This document shows positions 1 through 10,038 of a stretch of DNA of 64,000 nt, piece after piece. The DNA is taken from NCBI GenBank assembly GCA_016584305.1, contig JACEEZ010020494.1, positions 43,501-107,500 on the forward strand. Reading direction: 5' to 3'. This DNA comes from Chionoecetes opilio (lineage: Eukaryota > Arthropoda > Malacostraca > Decapoda > Majidae). The stretch's first letter is position 1, and each line of letters begins with the position of its first letter. The translations under genes were made by a program, and so were the position numbers. Under the pieces are notes generated by a model. That model saw nothing but the letters and a program-made list of their open reading frames with translations. It did no database searches and had not been told where the DNA came from.

Positions 1-134
1 CTCCGCCACCCTCACCACGCCGCGCCCCGTCAGCTGTGTCATGTTGTGCCGTACACTCTCCCCACACACTGTCTTGGGCTCCAACACCGACGCCACGTCC
101 CCATAGATCAGCCGCTCACACGACACCATCCAGC
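1..134 (-). CDS. DEPDC1: DEPDC1-like gene, internal exon cut by the window edge
   Basis: Read on the minus strand, a CAG acceptor opens an exon (two leftover bases, then TGG ATG GTG) that stays open to the window edge. The peptide contains VLEPKTV, VRHNMTQL and GRGVV. These line up with the stretch of vertebrate DEPDC1 just before its RhoGAP-like domain (INPKQV, YNMANTS, KRGVV), as I recall the family. DEPDC1 proteins have an N-terminal DEP domain and a catalytically degenerate RhoGAP-like domain and are mitotically expressed in vertebrates. The rest of the gene lies to the left. The entry phase (needs a preceding exon ending in phase 1) does not match the end of the 6559-6694 exon (phase 0), so at least one exon between them is missing from this annotation. 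Confidence 0.75.
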
Positions 135-489
135 CTGGAGGAATGAGGTGTTGTGTTTGATATGAGCAGGAGTGTTTATCCCTAATGTTACATATTCCTA
201 ATGCCTTCCTAACTAAATTCCTAACCTTATACCTAATGAAGGAATGGGGTATTGAGAGATATGAGCCGAAATATTTAGTATCTCTCTTGTTACCTATTCC
301 TTATGCCTTCCCTCAGTATTGTGATAAAGAATTAAGTCTAAAGATTTGTGTGTGTCTCAGTATTACTTTATTTTATGCTTAGCTTTTGTGAGTGTTTAAT
401 TAAAAGAGATCTCCTTGTCCTGTCTATTTTTTATCCTCATGCCTGTGAGTGACCTCCAGGGGTGGGATGGCAGGCCCTGGAGGTTCACT
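135..489. other. Intron of the DEPDC1-like gene, no feature seen
   Basis: AT-rich sequence with two near copies of 'cctaatgccttcc'. I see no exon, repeat array or element terminus here. Confidence 0.5.
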
Positions 490-752
490 TGAGGGCTGTG
501 ATGGTTGGTTGGCCCTCGCCCGTGGTGGCGCAGGCAGGATTTTTATAGTGACGCCTGTGATTTAGAGGCTCATGCCGCCCCCCTGTGTCCTCCGATGCAC
601 TCGCAGTCAAACGAAGAGTTATTGGCAGCATGTGGGTGATCTTCGGCCACTCGGCCATTGCAGAAACACTTTCGTACCTCTCGAAATCGAACTCTGAACA
701 CTGAGCTCACCACTTACAGGCACAAACCAGTCTGCCACCGCCTCACCGTTTA
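490..752 (-). mobile_element. tRNA-derived SINE, family A, copy 1
   Basis: The 490-660 body ('gccctcgcccgt', 'caggatttttatagtgacgc', 'ttagaggctcatgccgcc') is repeated at 41905-42080. On the minus strand the right part carries an A-box-like TGGCAGACTGG and a B-box-like AGTTCGATTTC, as in the other copy. This is therefore a diverged SINE whose tRNA-like head lies to the right. Family name not known to me. Confidence 0.65.
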
Positions 753-1330
753 TATGTCCATCTTGCAATACTCAACTGGCTGGATATACACAATGACTGC
801 ATGTGTAGAAGGATGGGGTAGATGAGGCATTGCCAGGGAGGGAGTGACACCAATATCCCTTAACCCCTCGAGTCCCAGAACATAATTTCCATTGTAATTT
901 GGGTACCATTAGACAATTTTTTGTGAACATAAGCAATATTTTATATACATGACCTGTTTAGTATCCTTGTCGACTAACAAATTTGGTATATTCAGTTACT
1001 TTTCGTAATTTTATGGCGAACAACATACAATTTTTTATAGCAAAGAAAAGATCTGGGAGTGAAGGGGTTTAAAAGCTCCATAAACTTATTCCTTCTACCC
1101 ATTAACTTACTTCTACTTTCAAGGTTCCCAATGATGCAGTAACAACCCAAATTATGATCCAAGTTAAAATCTATTGTACCATCTAACTTTACTATTCTGG
1201 CAGATCTCGGCCTCCTAATTCCTAAATCTCAACTAAACTTCATTCCATTACACTTTGCTATCTTTCAACTCGCTATCTTGACATGTCTTACTAAATATTG
1301 TAAATGAATTCTCAGTTTAACCCAAGTATG

Positions 1331-1495
1331 TATATACTTCACTTTCTTTCTAGTGTCTAATAGTGTAAGTAATAGTCTAATAGTCTAATAGTATACTTTA
1401 CTTTCTTTCTAGTGTAATAGTCTAATAGTGTAAGTAATAGTCTAATAGTCTAATAGTATACTTCACTTTCTTTCTAGTGTAATAGTCTAATAGTC
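1331..1495. repeat. Short tandem repeat, about 60-bp unit
   Basis: Three units of 'gtatacttcactttctttct' followed by 'agtgtaatagtctaatag' motifs. Non-coding, inside a DEPDC1 intron. Confidence 0.8.
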
Positions 1496-1693
1496 CAGAC
1501 ATAATTTTCCTCCATTCCCTGATAAGCAAGGTTAAATTTTCTCCATTACCTCTTTGATCGCCTTCCTTACAATAACACTTTCTTACAGCCTAATCCAAGT
1601 CTTTCAATATTTGCCTTTTCTCTGCTCCTTTCAAATCTCTGCTCTGCTTTTTGGGAAACTACAAATTTTCTGGAGTCCATACCCTATCCACGA

Positions 1694-1900
1694 CTATACT
1701 CACTGCACGTTAAGTTGGCGAAAATCACTCACTACCCCTTTCTGAACGCACGGGATTGGCGGAAGTGTTGGGTACTTGGGGCTTTAGGGCGGAACTTGGA
1801 GTAAGGCATTCTCACCCAACACCTCAGCCAATCCCGTGCATTCCGAAGGGGGGAGTGAAGGGGCCCCATTTTTGCCAACTTAACGTATGGCGAGTATAGT
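1694..1900. mobile_element. Palindromic MITE, copy 1
   Basis: The element begins CTATACTC and ends GAGTATAG. Inner arms pair further (ACGTTAAGTTGGCGAAAAT with its complement near 1875-1890; GGGATTGGC with GCCAATCCC). A second copy with the same arms lies at 25023-25226. A non-autonomous foldback DNA element is the simplest reading; the superfamily is not clear because the target duplication is not obvious. Confidence 0.75.
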
Positions 1901-1986
1901 CCTTCATCAGTCACCTTGAATTACTTGCAAAGAATAGAATATGTGGGTGTGAGTGACGTCTTATCTTAATCCTTGAGCCTAACACA

Positions 1987-2418
1987 CAAACTATTCACTA
2001 GTGTAGCATTACTATCACAAACTATTCACTACCGTAGCATTACTATCACAAACTATTCACTAGCGTAGCATTACTATCACAAACTATTCACTACCGTAGC
2101 ATTACTATCACAAACTATTCACTAGCGTAGCATTACTATCACAAACTATTCACTACCGTAGCATTACTATCACAAACTATTCACTACCGTAGCATTACTA
2201 TCACAAACTATTCACTAGCGTAGCATTACTATCACAAACTATTCACTACCGTAGCATTACTATCCAAACTATTCACTAGCGTAGCATTACTATCACAAAC
2301 TATTCACTAGCGTAGCATTACTATCACAAACTATTCACTAGCGTAGCATTACTATCACAAACTATTCACTAGCGTAGCATTACTATCACAAACTATTCAC
2401 TACCGTAGCATTACTATC
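1987..2418. repeat. 31-bp minisatellite, about 13 units
   Basis: Unit 'actattcactagcgtagcat' plus 'tactatcacaa', alternating between 'ctagcg' and 'ctaccg' variants. One unit has lost two bases near 2263. Intronic. Confidence 0.95.
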
Positions 2419-2699
2419 CTCCAAGTGAGAGACCTGCATACCCGCCATCTGTATGCGAGGCTTTAGTCAGTGGTGGGATCAAATAAAAGCATGAGGTTAT
2501 TGATTCAACAAGTGCTTTATTAAATAGCCCTTAGCAACAAACAGCATGGTATAAATATGCACTGGCACGATAGTTCATACACATCCACTATCACTGACTA
2601 AAGCCCACACACACATATGCTACGGCCACAGGCTCTCAAAAACACCAAAACTTATGCATTGATACAAATAATCGTGAATATATGTAATCGGTTACATAA

Positions 2700-3118
2700 A
2701 TAAATCATATATTACCGATCACAGCCGAAGCGAATATCAGGTCTGTTATCATGCTTACTGATTACAGGAACGTTATCATATATTACCAATTACAGCCGAA
2801 GTGAATATCAGGTCTGTTATCATGCTTACTGATTACAGGACCAATTACAGCCTAAGGGAATATCAGGTCTGTTATCATGCTTACTGATTACAGGACCAAT
2901 TACAGCCTAAGGGAATATCAGGTCTGTTATCATGCTTACTGATTACAGGACCAATTACAGCCTAAGGGAATATCAGGTCTGTTATCATGCTTACTGATTA
3001 CAGGACCAATTACAGCCTAAGGGAATATCAGGTCTGTTATCATGCTTACTGATTACAGGACCAATTACAGCCTAAGGGAATATCAGGTCTGTTATCATGC
3101 TTACTGATTACAGGAACG
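2700..3118. repeat. 55-bp tandem repeat
   Basis: Five near-identical 55-bp units (core 'ggaatatcaggtctgttatc') plus two longer, diverged units at the left. Intronic to the DEPDC1-like gene. Confidence 0.95.
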
Positions 3119-3760
3119 TTGAGAGGATAATATTTGACACTGATAATATCTGAATAATAACCACAACCAACAGTAACTAAAGCTTTCTTCTTTTCTTCTC
3201 ATTAGGAATATTCTAGTTAATGTATAAACACCTTACTCCCCCTCAAACTATAAATTAGCTACCACGGCCCCCTAAAGGCATGTACTGTAAAGCAATATCA
3301 TTCAGTAAACTATTGTAACTGCCTGAAATAAGTTAAAATACTTCAGATGTACGTGTAGAGGAAGGTGCTATAATATTTCCATTCTCCGTCTCTCTCACAA
3401 TCAGCTCGCCTCTCTGCCTCTCTCACGCACCTTCCCACACACACAATGCATCACAGACTGGAGCATATAAAAAAAAAGTGTTTCTCAGATGCATAAGTGG
3501 CATTTCAGGCATCAGTCTAAACTTACTAAGAAAGCAAACACCCACATCTCAAACAGCTTGATAACACAACTGAAACAGATAGGAACCAAACACAACACAG
3601 AAATCATCACCAACTCCCTTTCCCATAGAGTGAAAGTAAACTCTCATTCCTTCCATCATTACACTCATTCATAAATACAAAACTGCAATAACAATAACAG
3701 ATGACCTCTAGTTGCCATCATCCTCAGAGGCACTCACAGCAAGGTAAGGACAAAGCCATC
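3119..3760. other. Intron sequence, no gene seen
   Basis: AT-rich DNA with a short CT/CA-rich stretch (3380-3445). No splice-flanked open frame or element end was found. Confidence 0.5.
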
Positions 3761-3761
3761 C

Positions 3762-4437
3762 TGCTACTACCCCGTTCCTATGACAGGGCAAGGCTACAAG
3801 ACAAGATCCTGCTACTACCCCGTTCCTATGACAGTGCAGGGCTACAAGACAAGATCCTGCTACTACCCCGTTCCTATGACAGTGCAGGGCTACAAGACAA
3901 GATCCTGCTACTACCCCGTTCCTATGACAGTGCAGGGCTACAAGACAAGATCCTGCTACTACCCCGTTCCTATGACAGGGCAAGGCTACAAGACAAGATC
4001 CTGCTGCTACCCCGTTCCTATGACAGTGCAGGGCTACAAGACAAGATCCTGCTACTACCCCGTTCCTATGACAGGGCAGAGCTACAAGACAAGATCCTGC
4101 TGCTACCCCGTTCCTATGACAGGGCAGGGCTACAAGACAAGATCCTGCTGCTACCCCGTTCCTATGACAGGGCAGGGCTACAAGACAAGATCCTGCTACT
4201 ACCCCGTTCCTATGACAGGGCAGAGCTACAAGACAAGATCCTGCTGCTACCCGTTCCTATGACAGGGCAGGGCTACAAGACAAGATCCTGCTACTACCCC
4301 GTTCCTATGACAGGGCAGGGCTACAAGACAAGATCCTGCTACTACCCCGTTCCTATGACAGGGCAGGGCTACAACACAAGATCCTGCTGCTACCCCGTTC
4401 CTATGACAGGGCAAGGCTACAAGACAAGATCCTGCTC
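3762..4437. repeat. 48-bp minisatellite, about 14 units
   Basis: Unit 'ctactaccccgttcctatga' plus 'cagggcagggctacaagacaagatcctg' in parts. Because 48 is divisible by three, several frames stay open for long distances, giving a spurious 290-codon frame. One unit near 4250 lacks a C and shifts all frames, so no protein is under selection here. Confidence 0.95.
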
Positions 4438-4445
4438 ACCTTACT

Positions 4446-4790
4446 ACATCAACAACTACTCTACTGTTTCTCATCCCTTCAGCCCCTCACCTGGCAAAAC
4501 AGTGAGGTTAGGAGCCCACCTTCATAACCACACTACTCTAACTACTCTACTATACTTTAAATCCTCGCTATAACCCTAATTACTCCACTGTTTCTCATCC
4601 CTTCAGCCGCTCACCTGACAAAACAGTGAGGTTAGGAGCCCACCTTCACAACCACACTACTCTAACTACTCTACTATACTTTAAATCCTCTACTATAACC
4701 CTAATTACTCCACTGTTCCTCATCCCTTCAGCCGCTCACCTGACAAAACAGTGAGGTTAGGAGCCCACCTTCACAACCACACTACAACAC
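4446..4790. repeat. Three tandem copies of a ~120-bp unit
   Basis: Each copy contains 'ttctcatcccttcagcc', 'caaaacagtgaggttaggag' and 'cccaccttca'. Intronic. Confidence 0.9.
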
Positions 4791-4809
4791 CCTGCTGACA
4801 CGCACCGTC

Positions 4810-5125
4810 CCAGACGGGCAACAAAACAACCTAGCTCCCTTCCAGCAGGCAGGGCAGCAGACGTGCTACCTTTGAGGCGAGGAGCTCTACAACCTGTTCG
4901 GTCCCTCTGGGTGGGGCGAGGCGCGACCAGCTGCACTCCTGATGCCCTTCCACTGGGTCATCCCCTCCGCCCGCCTTGTCCGCCGCATCGTTGGCCGCGT
5001 GATCCCACCCGTGCAGCAGGAACGGGCACAGCCTCGGCCTGGCCTTGGGACACGGCTCCCCCTGCACGCCAGCGAAGGCGTCACGTGTCACCACTACGTG
5101 TCTACCTGCAGCCACACCTGGGAAC
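4810..5125. other. GC- and CpG-rich island, possible unassigned exon
   Basis: This GC-rich block stands out from AT-rich surroundings. On the minus strand it offers acceptor-like CCCAG/GCAG sites and a donor-like AAG|GTAGCA near 4870, with one frame open for about 90 codons. The peptide does not resemble the DEPDC1 section expected between the 6559-6694 exon and the left-edge exon, so I cannot call it an exon of that gene. Confidence 0.3.
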
Positions 5126-5277
5126 AGAAGGTAAGCTTACACCCAGGTAACATTACTAAGTTTAATATAGACAGCAATATAGTAGATTTCAGAGCTACAT
5201 AACATGAGCGTAAGGGTTAACAGTTGCATTGTCCTTGAAGCACTATTGAACACAAAGATTATGCAAAAGAAGAAAAA

Positions 5278-5623
5278 GAGGAGAGAGAGAGATAGAAAAG
5301 GGGAAAGAGTAGACTAAGAGAAGAGAGAGAGAGAGCAGAGCAGTGCAGCAGATATGAGAGACCCAAGTGGACGAGGGGGGAGAGCGACGATGGCATGCAG
5401 CACCGATCCGAGAGAGGAGCGAGAGCGCCGAGAGAGCGGAGCGAGAGAGCACGACCGAGAGAGGAAGAGAGCGCAGAGAGAGCAGAGAGAGAGAGAGACC
5501 GAGAGAGGAGAGAAGAGAGACGGGAGACGAAGAGATGAGAGAGGAAGAGAGGAGAGTAGAGAAGAGAGAGAAGAGAGATGAGAGAGAGAAGAGAGAGAGA
5601 GAGAGAGGAAGAGGAGGGAGAGA

Positions 5624-5654
<31 letters not shown>

Positions 5655-5669
5655 AGAAGAGAGAGAGGG

Positions 5670-5725
<56 letters not shown>

Positions 5726-5733
5726 AGAGAGAG

Positions 5734-5812
<79 letters not shown>

Positions 5813-5820
5813 GGGGGGGG
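5278..5820. repeat. Imperfect (GA)n microsatellite, ~540 bp
   Basis: Almost pure purine tract of GA with GGA/GAAGA interruptions; a (CA)n run follows at about 5898-5938. Long Arg/Glu or Ser/Leu frames across it are artefacts of composition. Confidence 0.95.
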
Positions 5821-5898
5821 ATGTGAAGGAAGAAGGAACATTAGAAAGAAGGGGAGGCAAGGCAAAGACAACTTCATCACCTATGTACACTTGAAAGT

Positions 5899-5942
<44 letters not shown>

Positions 5943-6150
5943 GTAATCCCGATAAGATACAATTATTGGTCAGGAACAGCAAATCTAACCATTAAAAGCA
6001 GTGACCTTCTTGCTAGAATGTATATGAGAGAATGTTAGTAAAAAGGGAAGGCAAAGTACAGGCACAATGAAAGACACTTGAAATAAACACGCATACAGTC
6101 AGTCAGACACACACCCACACACTTTACTCAATCCCGTAAAGATGCAAGTA

Positions 6151-6420
6151 CAGTAAAACCTCTCGTATTCGGACCGAAATTTCCTAGCTATATACATTAA
6201 ACACCTATAGTCTATTTTTTTTAACGAGGCCAAAAATCCTGCCCCCTTGCTGCTTACTGACTGATATTTGATGCCAGGAGAAGTGAATACTATGCTTCTT
6301 CTAAATTTCAGCTGTATTTTATCATAGTTAACCATATTATCAGGTAAGCATTGGCATATTTTTTAGCATGAGACCTTAAGATAACATGGAATATTTGCCT
6401 TGTTAAAAAAAATAGACTAT

Positions 6421-6453
<33 letters not shown>

Positions 6454-6534
6454 CACATCCCCCCATTATTCGGATCCTTGCATTACTCGGACCACTCCTT
6501 GGCCGAATTAGTCCGAATATGAGAGGTTTTACTG
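6151..6534. mobile_element. Tigger/pogo-like MITE
   Basis: Terminal inverted repeats of at least 20 bp (CAGTAAAACCTCTCGTATTC at left, its complement at right) are flanked by TA on both sides, the target duplication of the Tc1/mariner/pogo group. The inside is non-coding and includes a 30-bp T run. It ends 24 bp from a DEPDC1 exon, on the intronic side of its donor. Confidence 0.85.
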
Positions 6535-6558
6535 TAGTAGTGAGGCACACGCACGCAC

Positions 6559-6694
6559 CTGTCGGGTAGAGGAGCGGTGGCTGCGCCTGAGGATGGGTGA
6601 GGCGCCCAGGTCCTTGGGTGTGTTGGGGTCCAGGGCAGCCAGGGCAGAGCGGCCAGGGGTGCGCAGGGCCTTCAGGGGCGACCGGCTGCTGAAC
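6559..6694 (-). CDS. DEPDC1: DEPDC1-like gene, exon 4 (linker after the DEP domain)
   Basis: Minus-strand exon of 136 bp with acceptor CTCAG and donor CAG|GTGCGT. Its first base completes the split Arg codon from exon 3, then 45 codons follow, ending in phase 0. The peptide starts FSSRSPLKALRTP and ends LRRSHRSSTRQ. The RF..SPLK.L string matches the segment that follows the DEP domain in vertebrate DEPDC1 (FRFPATSPLKTL, from memory), and the basic end matches its LRNLSRRTPKRH stretch. Confidence 0.9.
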
Positions 6695-7185
6695 CTGAGA
6701 CACACACACACACACACACACACAAGAGTTAAATCATCAGGACCTTGTTTTTAACTTTATTCATGTTTTGAGGGTTAATACTAAAATTGCTAAGCACATA
6801 GCCTAATCACCACCATCACTCCAGCCTCATTACTCTATTTCCAGTAATATTTAGGCTAATATTTTATTTATTCTATTTAGGGTAATCAATAAATATAAGA
6901 ATTATTTTAATTTCATGCATGTTTTGAGGGTTAATACTGAATAGGGTGGTAGATTTCTGCTGTCCAGTGTGTGTAAGAATCAACAGTGCTAATACTCAGA
7001 AAAGCTAAGCACATAATGACCACCATCACTCAACCCTCATTACTTTATTTTCAATATTTAGTTATGGATCAATAAATAAGTTAAATCATCACCCACCATT
7101 AAGACCTTGTTTTTAACTTTATTCTTCTTTTTTCTTCTATTAAGTACAAGTCTTTCTATGCCTCATCACTTTCCCTGCCTCCCTG

Positions 7186-7610
7186 TCCCTGCCCCTCCCC
7201 TGTACAAGTCCCTGCCCTTCCCTGTACAAGTTCCAGCCCTTCCCTGCCCCTCCCCTGTACAAGTCCCTGCCCCTCACCTATACAAGTCCCTGCCCTTCCC
7301 TGTACAAGTCCCTGCCCTTCCCTGCCCCTCCCCTGTACAAGTCCCTGCCCCTCACCTGTACAAGTCCCTGCCCTTCCCTGTACAAGTCCCTGCCCTTCCC
7401 TGCCCCTCACCTGTACAAGTTCCTGCCCCTCACCTGTACAAGTCCCTGCCCTTCCCTGCCCCTCACCTGTACAAGTCCCTGCCCTTCCCTGCCCCTCACC
7501 TGTACAAGTCCCTGCCCTTCCCTGCCCCTCACCTGTACAAGTCCCTGCCCTTCCCTGTACAAGTCCCTGCCCCTCACCTGTACAAGTCCCTGCCCTTCCC
7601 TGCCCCTCAC
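7186..7610. repeat. Intronic minisatellite built from the exon 3 splice donor
   Basis: The units read 'cctgtacaagtccctgccct' with 'tccctgcccctca' in various combinations. On the minus strand they spell CTTGTACAG|GTGAGG, which is exactly the end of exon 3 and its 5' splice site. Seven copies besides the genuine one keep the GT; others read CTTGTACAGGG and have lost it. The array begins directly at the exon 3 donor, so it arose by tandem duplication of the exon/intron boundary. Confidence 0.9.
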
Positions 7611-7697
7611 CTGTACAAGTCCCTGCCGTCCCTGAACTCCTCGGGCCGTGTGGTTCCCCCGCGCACATCCTCCACCAAACCGGACTTCACAAACTTT
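7611..7697 (-). CDS. DEPDC1: DEPDC1-like gene, exon 3 (end of DEP domain)
   Basis: Minus-strand exon of 87 bp between TTGCAG and AG|GTGAGG. One base completes the Arg codon of exon 2; 28 codons follow; two bases remain for exon 4. The peptide (KFVKSGLVEDVRG ... RDLYR) corresponds to the last helix and strand of the DEP domain and to the QLFRF string of vertebrate DEPDC1. The genuine donor adjoins an array of copies of itself; reading past it gives AGG TGA, an immediate stop. Confidence 0.92.
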
Positions 7698-7939
7698 CTG
7701 CAAGACAAGACAAAGGGAGATTCTAATTAAAGCATGGTGTTAAAAATACATATTCAGCTATTCATCCCAACCTTGCATCAGACTTTTCCTTATCAAAATA
7801 TAAACTGATAGCTGTGCATGTAAAGGTATGGGAATTTAGAGAATGAAGAAAAAAATCAAAATGTTCAGGTAATCAATCCATCCCAACCATGCATTAGTTT
7901 TTTCCTAATCAAAATCTTAATTAATAGCCATGTGTGTAA

Positions 7940-8580
7940 AGATATGAGACACGAGTGTAGGACATTTTCCCCCCTGGACCTTTCCCCCCTTTGACATTTT
8001 CCCCCCTGGACAGTTTCCACAGTGGACATTTCCCCCCCTTAGCCATTGATCATATATAACAAATTTAGATGAAGAAAAAGTGTCAATAAAACTAACGTAA
8101 CCTAAACTATTAACAGCAATGGTTTCGGTCAATATTTTGTTACCATAAAACAGGGCAATCAAGTACATCCAGGGGGGAAAATGTCCACGGAGAAACTGTC
8201 TAGGGGGAATATGACAGGGGGTCAAATGTCAGGGGGGGAAACTGTTAGAGGGGAATATGTCAGGGGGGTCAAATGTCAGGGGGGGAAACTGTTAGAGGGG
8301 AATATGTCAGGGGGGTCAAATGTCAGGGGGGGAAACTGTTAGAGGGGAATATGTCAGGGGGGTCAAATGTCAGGGGGGGAAACTGTTAGAGGGGAATATG
8401 TCAGGGGGGTCAAATGTCAGGGGGGGAAACTGTTAGAGGGGAATATATCAGGGGGGTCAAATGTCAGGGGGGAAACTGTTAGAGGGGAATATGTCAGGGG
8501 GTCAAATGTCAGGGGGGAAACTGTTAGAGGGGAAATGTCAGGGGGGTCAAATGTCAGGGGGGGAAACTGTTAGAGGGAAA
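7940..8580. repeat. G-rich 48-bp tandem repeat with an inverted left part
   Basis: From about 8195 the unit 'gtcaaatgtcaggggggg' plus 'aaactgttagaggggaatat' repeats about eight times. The left end (7955-8035) holds the same motifs in inverted orientation ('gacattttcccccctgg'), so the array may have grown inside a foldback element. It ends 25 bp short of the DEP exon donor. Confidence 0.85.
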
Positions 8581-8605
8581 TATGACCGAGCCCCCTGAGC
8601 CCCAC

Positions 8606-8787
8606 CTGATCAGCTTGATGGTCTGGTCTCTGGAAACGGCGCGGCCAAAGTTTGGGTTGGTCTGGAGGTGTGCGTGCAGCCAGTCAACGGCTTCGGCGGC
8701 GGTGAAGCAGCGGTCGTGCTGCCGCAGCCCCCGCCAGTGTCGCGCCACAGGCATGCCGTTGTAGAAGGAGCGCACCGCATCGTTCCA
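8606..8787 (-). CDS. DEPDC1: DEPDC1-like gene, exon 2 (DEP domain)
   Basis: Minus-strand exon of 182 bp, acceptor TACCAG, donor CAG|GTGGGG, 60 codons plus two bases. The peptide has WNDAVRSFYNGMPV, the DEP core CFTAAEAVDWLHAHL, and the end SRDQTIKLIR. Vertebrate DEPDC1 reads WNEVVRSFRAGMP, CFTAGEAVDWLY and RQQTIQLLR at the same places, so orthology or close paralogy (DEPDC1/DEPDC1B) is clear. DEP domains bind membranes or partner proteins. Confidence 0.95.
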
Positions 8788-9886
8788 CTGGTAGGGGGGG
8801 AAGGGGTAGGGGGGGTTATTAGTTTTATTCTGTTAAACAGTTATTACACTATATTCGTTAAACAGAAAGAAGAAGAAAAAGAAGAAGTTTATTAGCTTTA
8901 TTCAGTTTTACTTCTAAACTTTTTATTTTTTTTTATACTTTCCCCTTTATATTTTGTGGTGCAGGGGGGAGGATTATTTTTATTTTTATTTACTTTAAAA
9001 AAAAAAATTTACTTGTATTTTTTTTTACTTTCACCACTTTTAACTTATCACATTCCCACAACCTGAAGTAACAGAGGCTGCAACCGCTAGTTCACTAACC
9101 TAACCTGGACATTGGTTACATAACCTAACCTAACTGGGGGGCCTGCGCCCCTAGACCCCCCTAATGATATTTTTTATATCCGACGGCTATTGTAGGAATT
9201 AGAAATTCTGCAAATGGTTTATGGAACTATCGCCTATTGGAATTCTCGCCGAAACATCAACCGAGAACTCTCGCCGACAGTGGTACACTCGTCGATGTGG
9301 AAATTTTCAGCGAATGTTCCACTGTGCCAGATTGATTCAAAACACATCAAAACTATTCAGGAAAACTATTAGTAATTTCGGCCTCGAATTCGGGAAATGC
9401 CCACTACCGATATTTTACCGGAAATAGAAACACTCGCGACGTGAAAAATTGGAACTCTCGCCGAGGGCGGCGAGAGTTCCAGGCACCGTGCAAATGGTCA
9501 GATCTACAAGTTTAGGACGGCTATAACTACGTGCCTTATATTGTATTAAACTGCAGTAGAACACCTAAGACTACAACACCCCTAAGCCTGTGCCCCCCCC
9601 CTCCCCCTCACAACCCATAACCCTAATAATACATCAGCCTTACTAGCTACCCCAATTTCTGGCTTTAACACGCAAATAACAACATAAAGATCACCCACAG
9701 CCACTCTAAAGTGATCAAGACAGCACCTGGCCGCCACAAGGCTACCACGGGCTCAGTAATTACCTGCTGGAGGGTCACAAGGTCAAAATTCACACCTTGA
9801 CCACAATCACAGCCTTGAGAACGAAACCTTGCCTGCCCGCCTCACTTATTATCCCTTATTATATTTGATTCACTCCTCCCACTCAC
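8788..9886 (-). other. DEPDC1-like intron 1
   Basis: Bounded by donor CTG|GTGAGT (9887/9886) and acceptor TACCAG (8788-8790 side). It holds short CCTAA-type motifs (9090-9140), an imperfect palindrome of 'ctctcgccga' motifs (9240-9480) and a C-rich run near 9590. No second gene is apparent. Confidence 0.7.
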
Positions 9887-9934
9887 CAGTTTCGTGGCTC
9901 TGTACGGCCCAGAGATGGATTTCTTCCCACTCAT
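9887..9934 (-). CDS. DEPDC1: DEPDC1-like gene, exon 1 with start codon
   Basis: ATG at 9934-9932 begins MSGKKSISGPYRATKL, followed by the donor CTG|GTGAGT. The GPYRATKL string is the same as in vertebrate DEPDC1 (PPGPYRATKLWNEVV, from memory), and joining to exon 2 in phase 0 gives GPYRATKLWNDAV. That decides this start over the ATG 59 bases upstream. The coding part of the exon is 16 codons. Confidence 0.93.
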
Positions 9935-10026
9935 GCCGCTCAGGATGGGTAAAGACGCGAAAAAATGAGAAAAACACTTAAATTTTCAACCATGGCGCCC
10001 ACCCGAACTTAAATTTGGTTTTATTT
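9935..10026 (-). promoter_or_regulatory. DEPDC1-like 5' leader / core promoter with CDE-CHR-like motif
   Basis: Read toward the gene this contains GGGCGCC, then ATG, then GTTGAAA, close to the CDE (GGCGG-like) plus CHR (TTTGAA-like) spacing of four bases known from G2/M gene promoters. If transcription starts upstream, the ATG at 9993-9991 (context CGCCATGG) opens a 17-codon upstream reading frame that ends before the main start. The transcription start itself cannot be placed from sequence. Confidence 0.4.
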
Positions 10027-10038
10027 ACGTTTGAACTG

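Noticed and set aside
3701..4573. Long open frame of 16-residue repeats (ILLLPRSYD...)
   Set aside because: It is the reading of a 48-bp minisatellite; three frames are open at once and one unit shifts them all. No start context, splice or conserved end.
4831..5115. 94-codon minus-strand frame as the missing DEPDC1 exon
   Set aside because: Peptide lacks the expected VWR...IL block, starts from GTG and does not give the phase required by the 1-134 exon.
5243..5962. Ser/Leu and Arg/Glu frames over GA/CT tracts (also at 54958 and 55800)
   Set aside because: Reading of dinucleotide microsatellites.
7107..7730. Plus- and minus-strand frames of VPAPHLYKSLPFP / GQGLVQ repeats
   Set aside because: Translation of the intronic donor-site minisatellite; not a gene.
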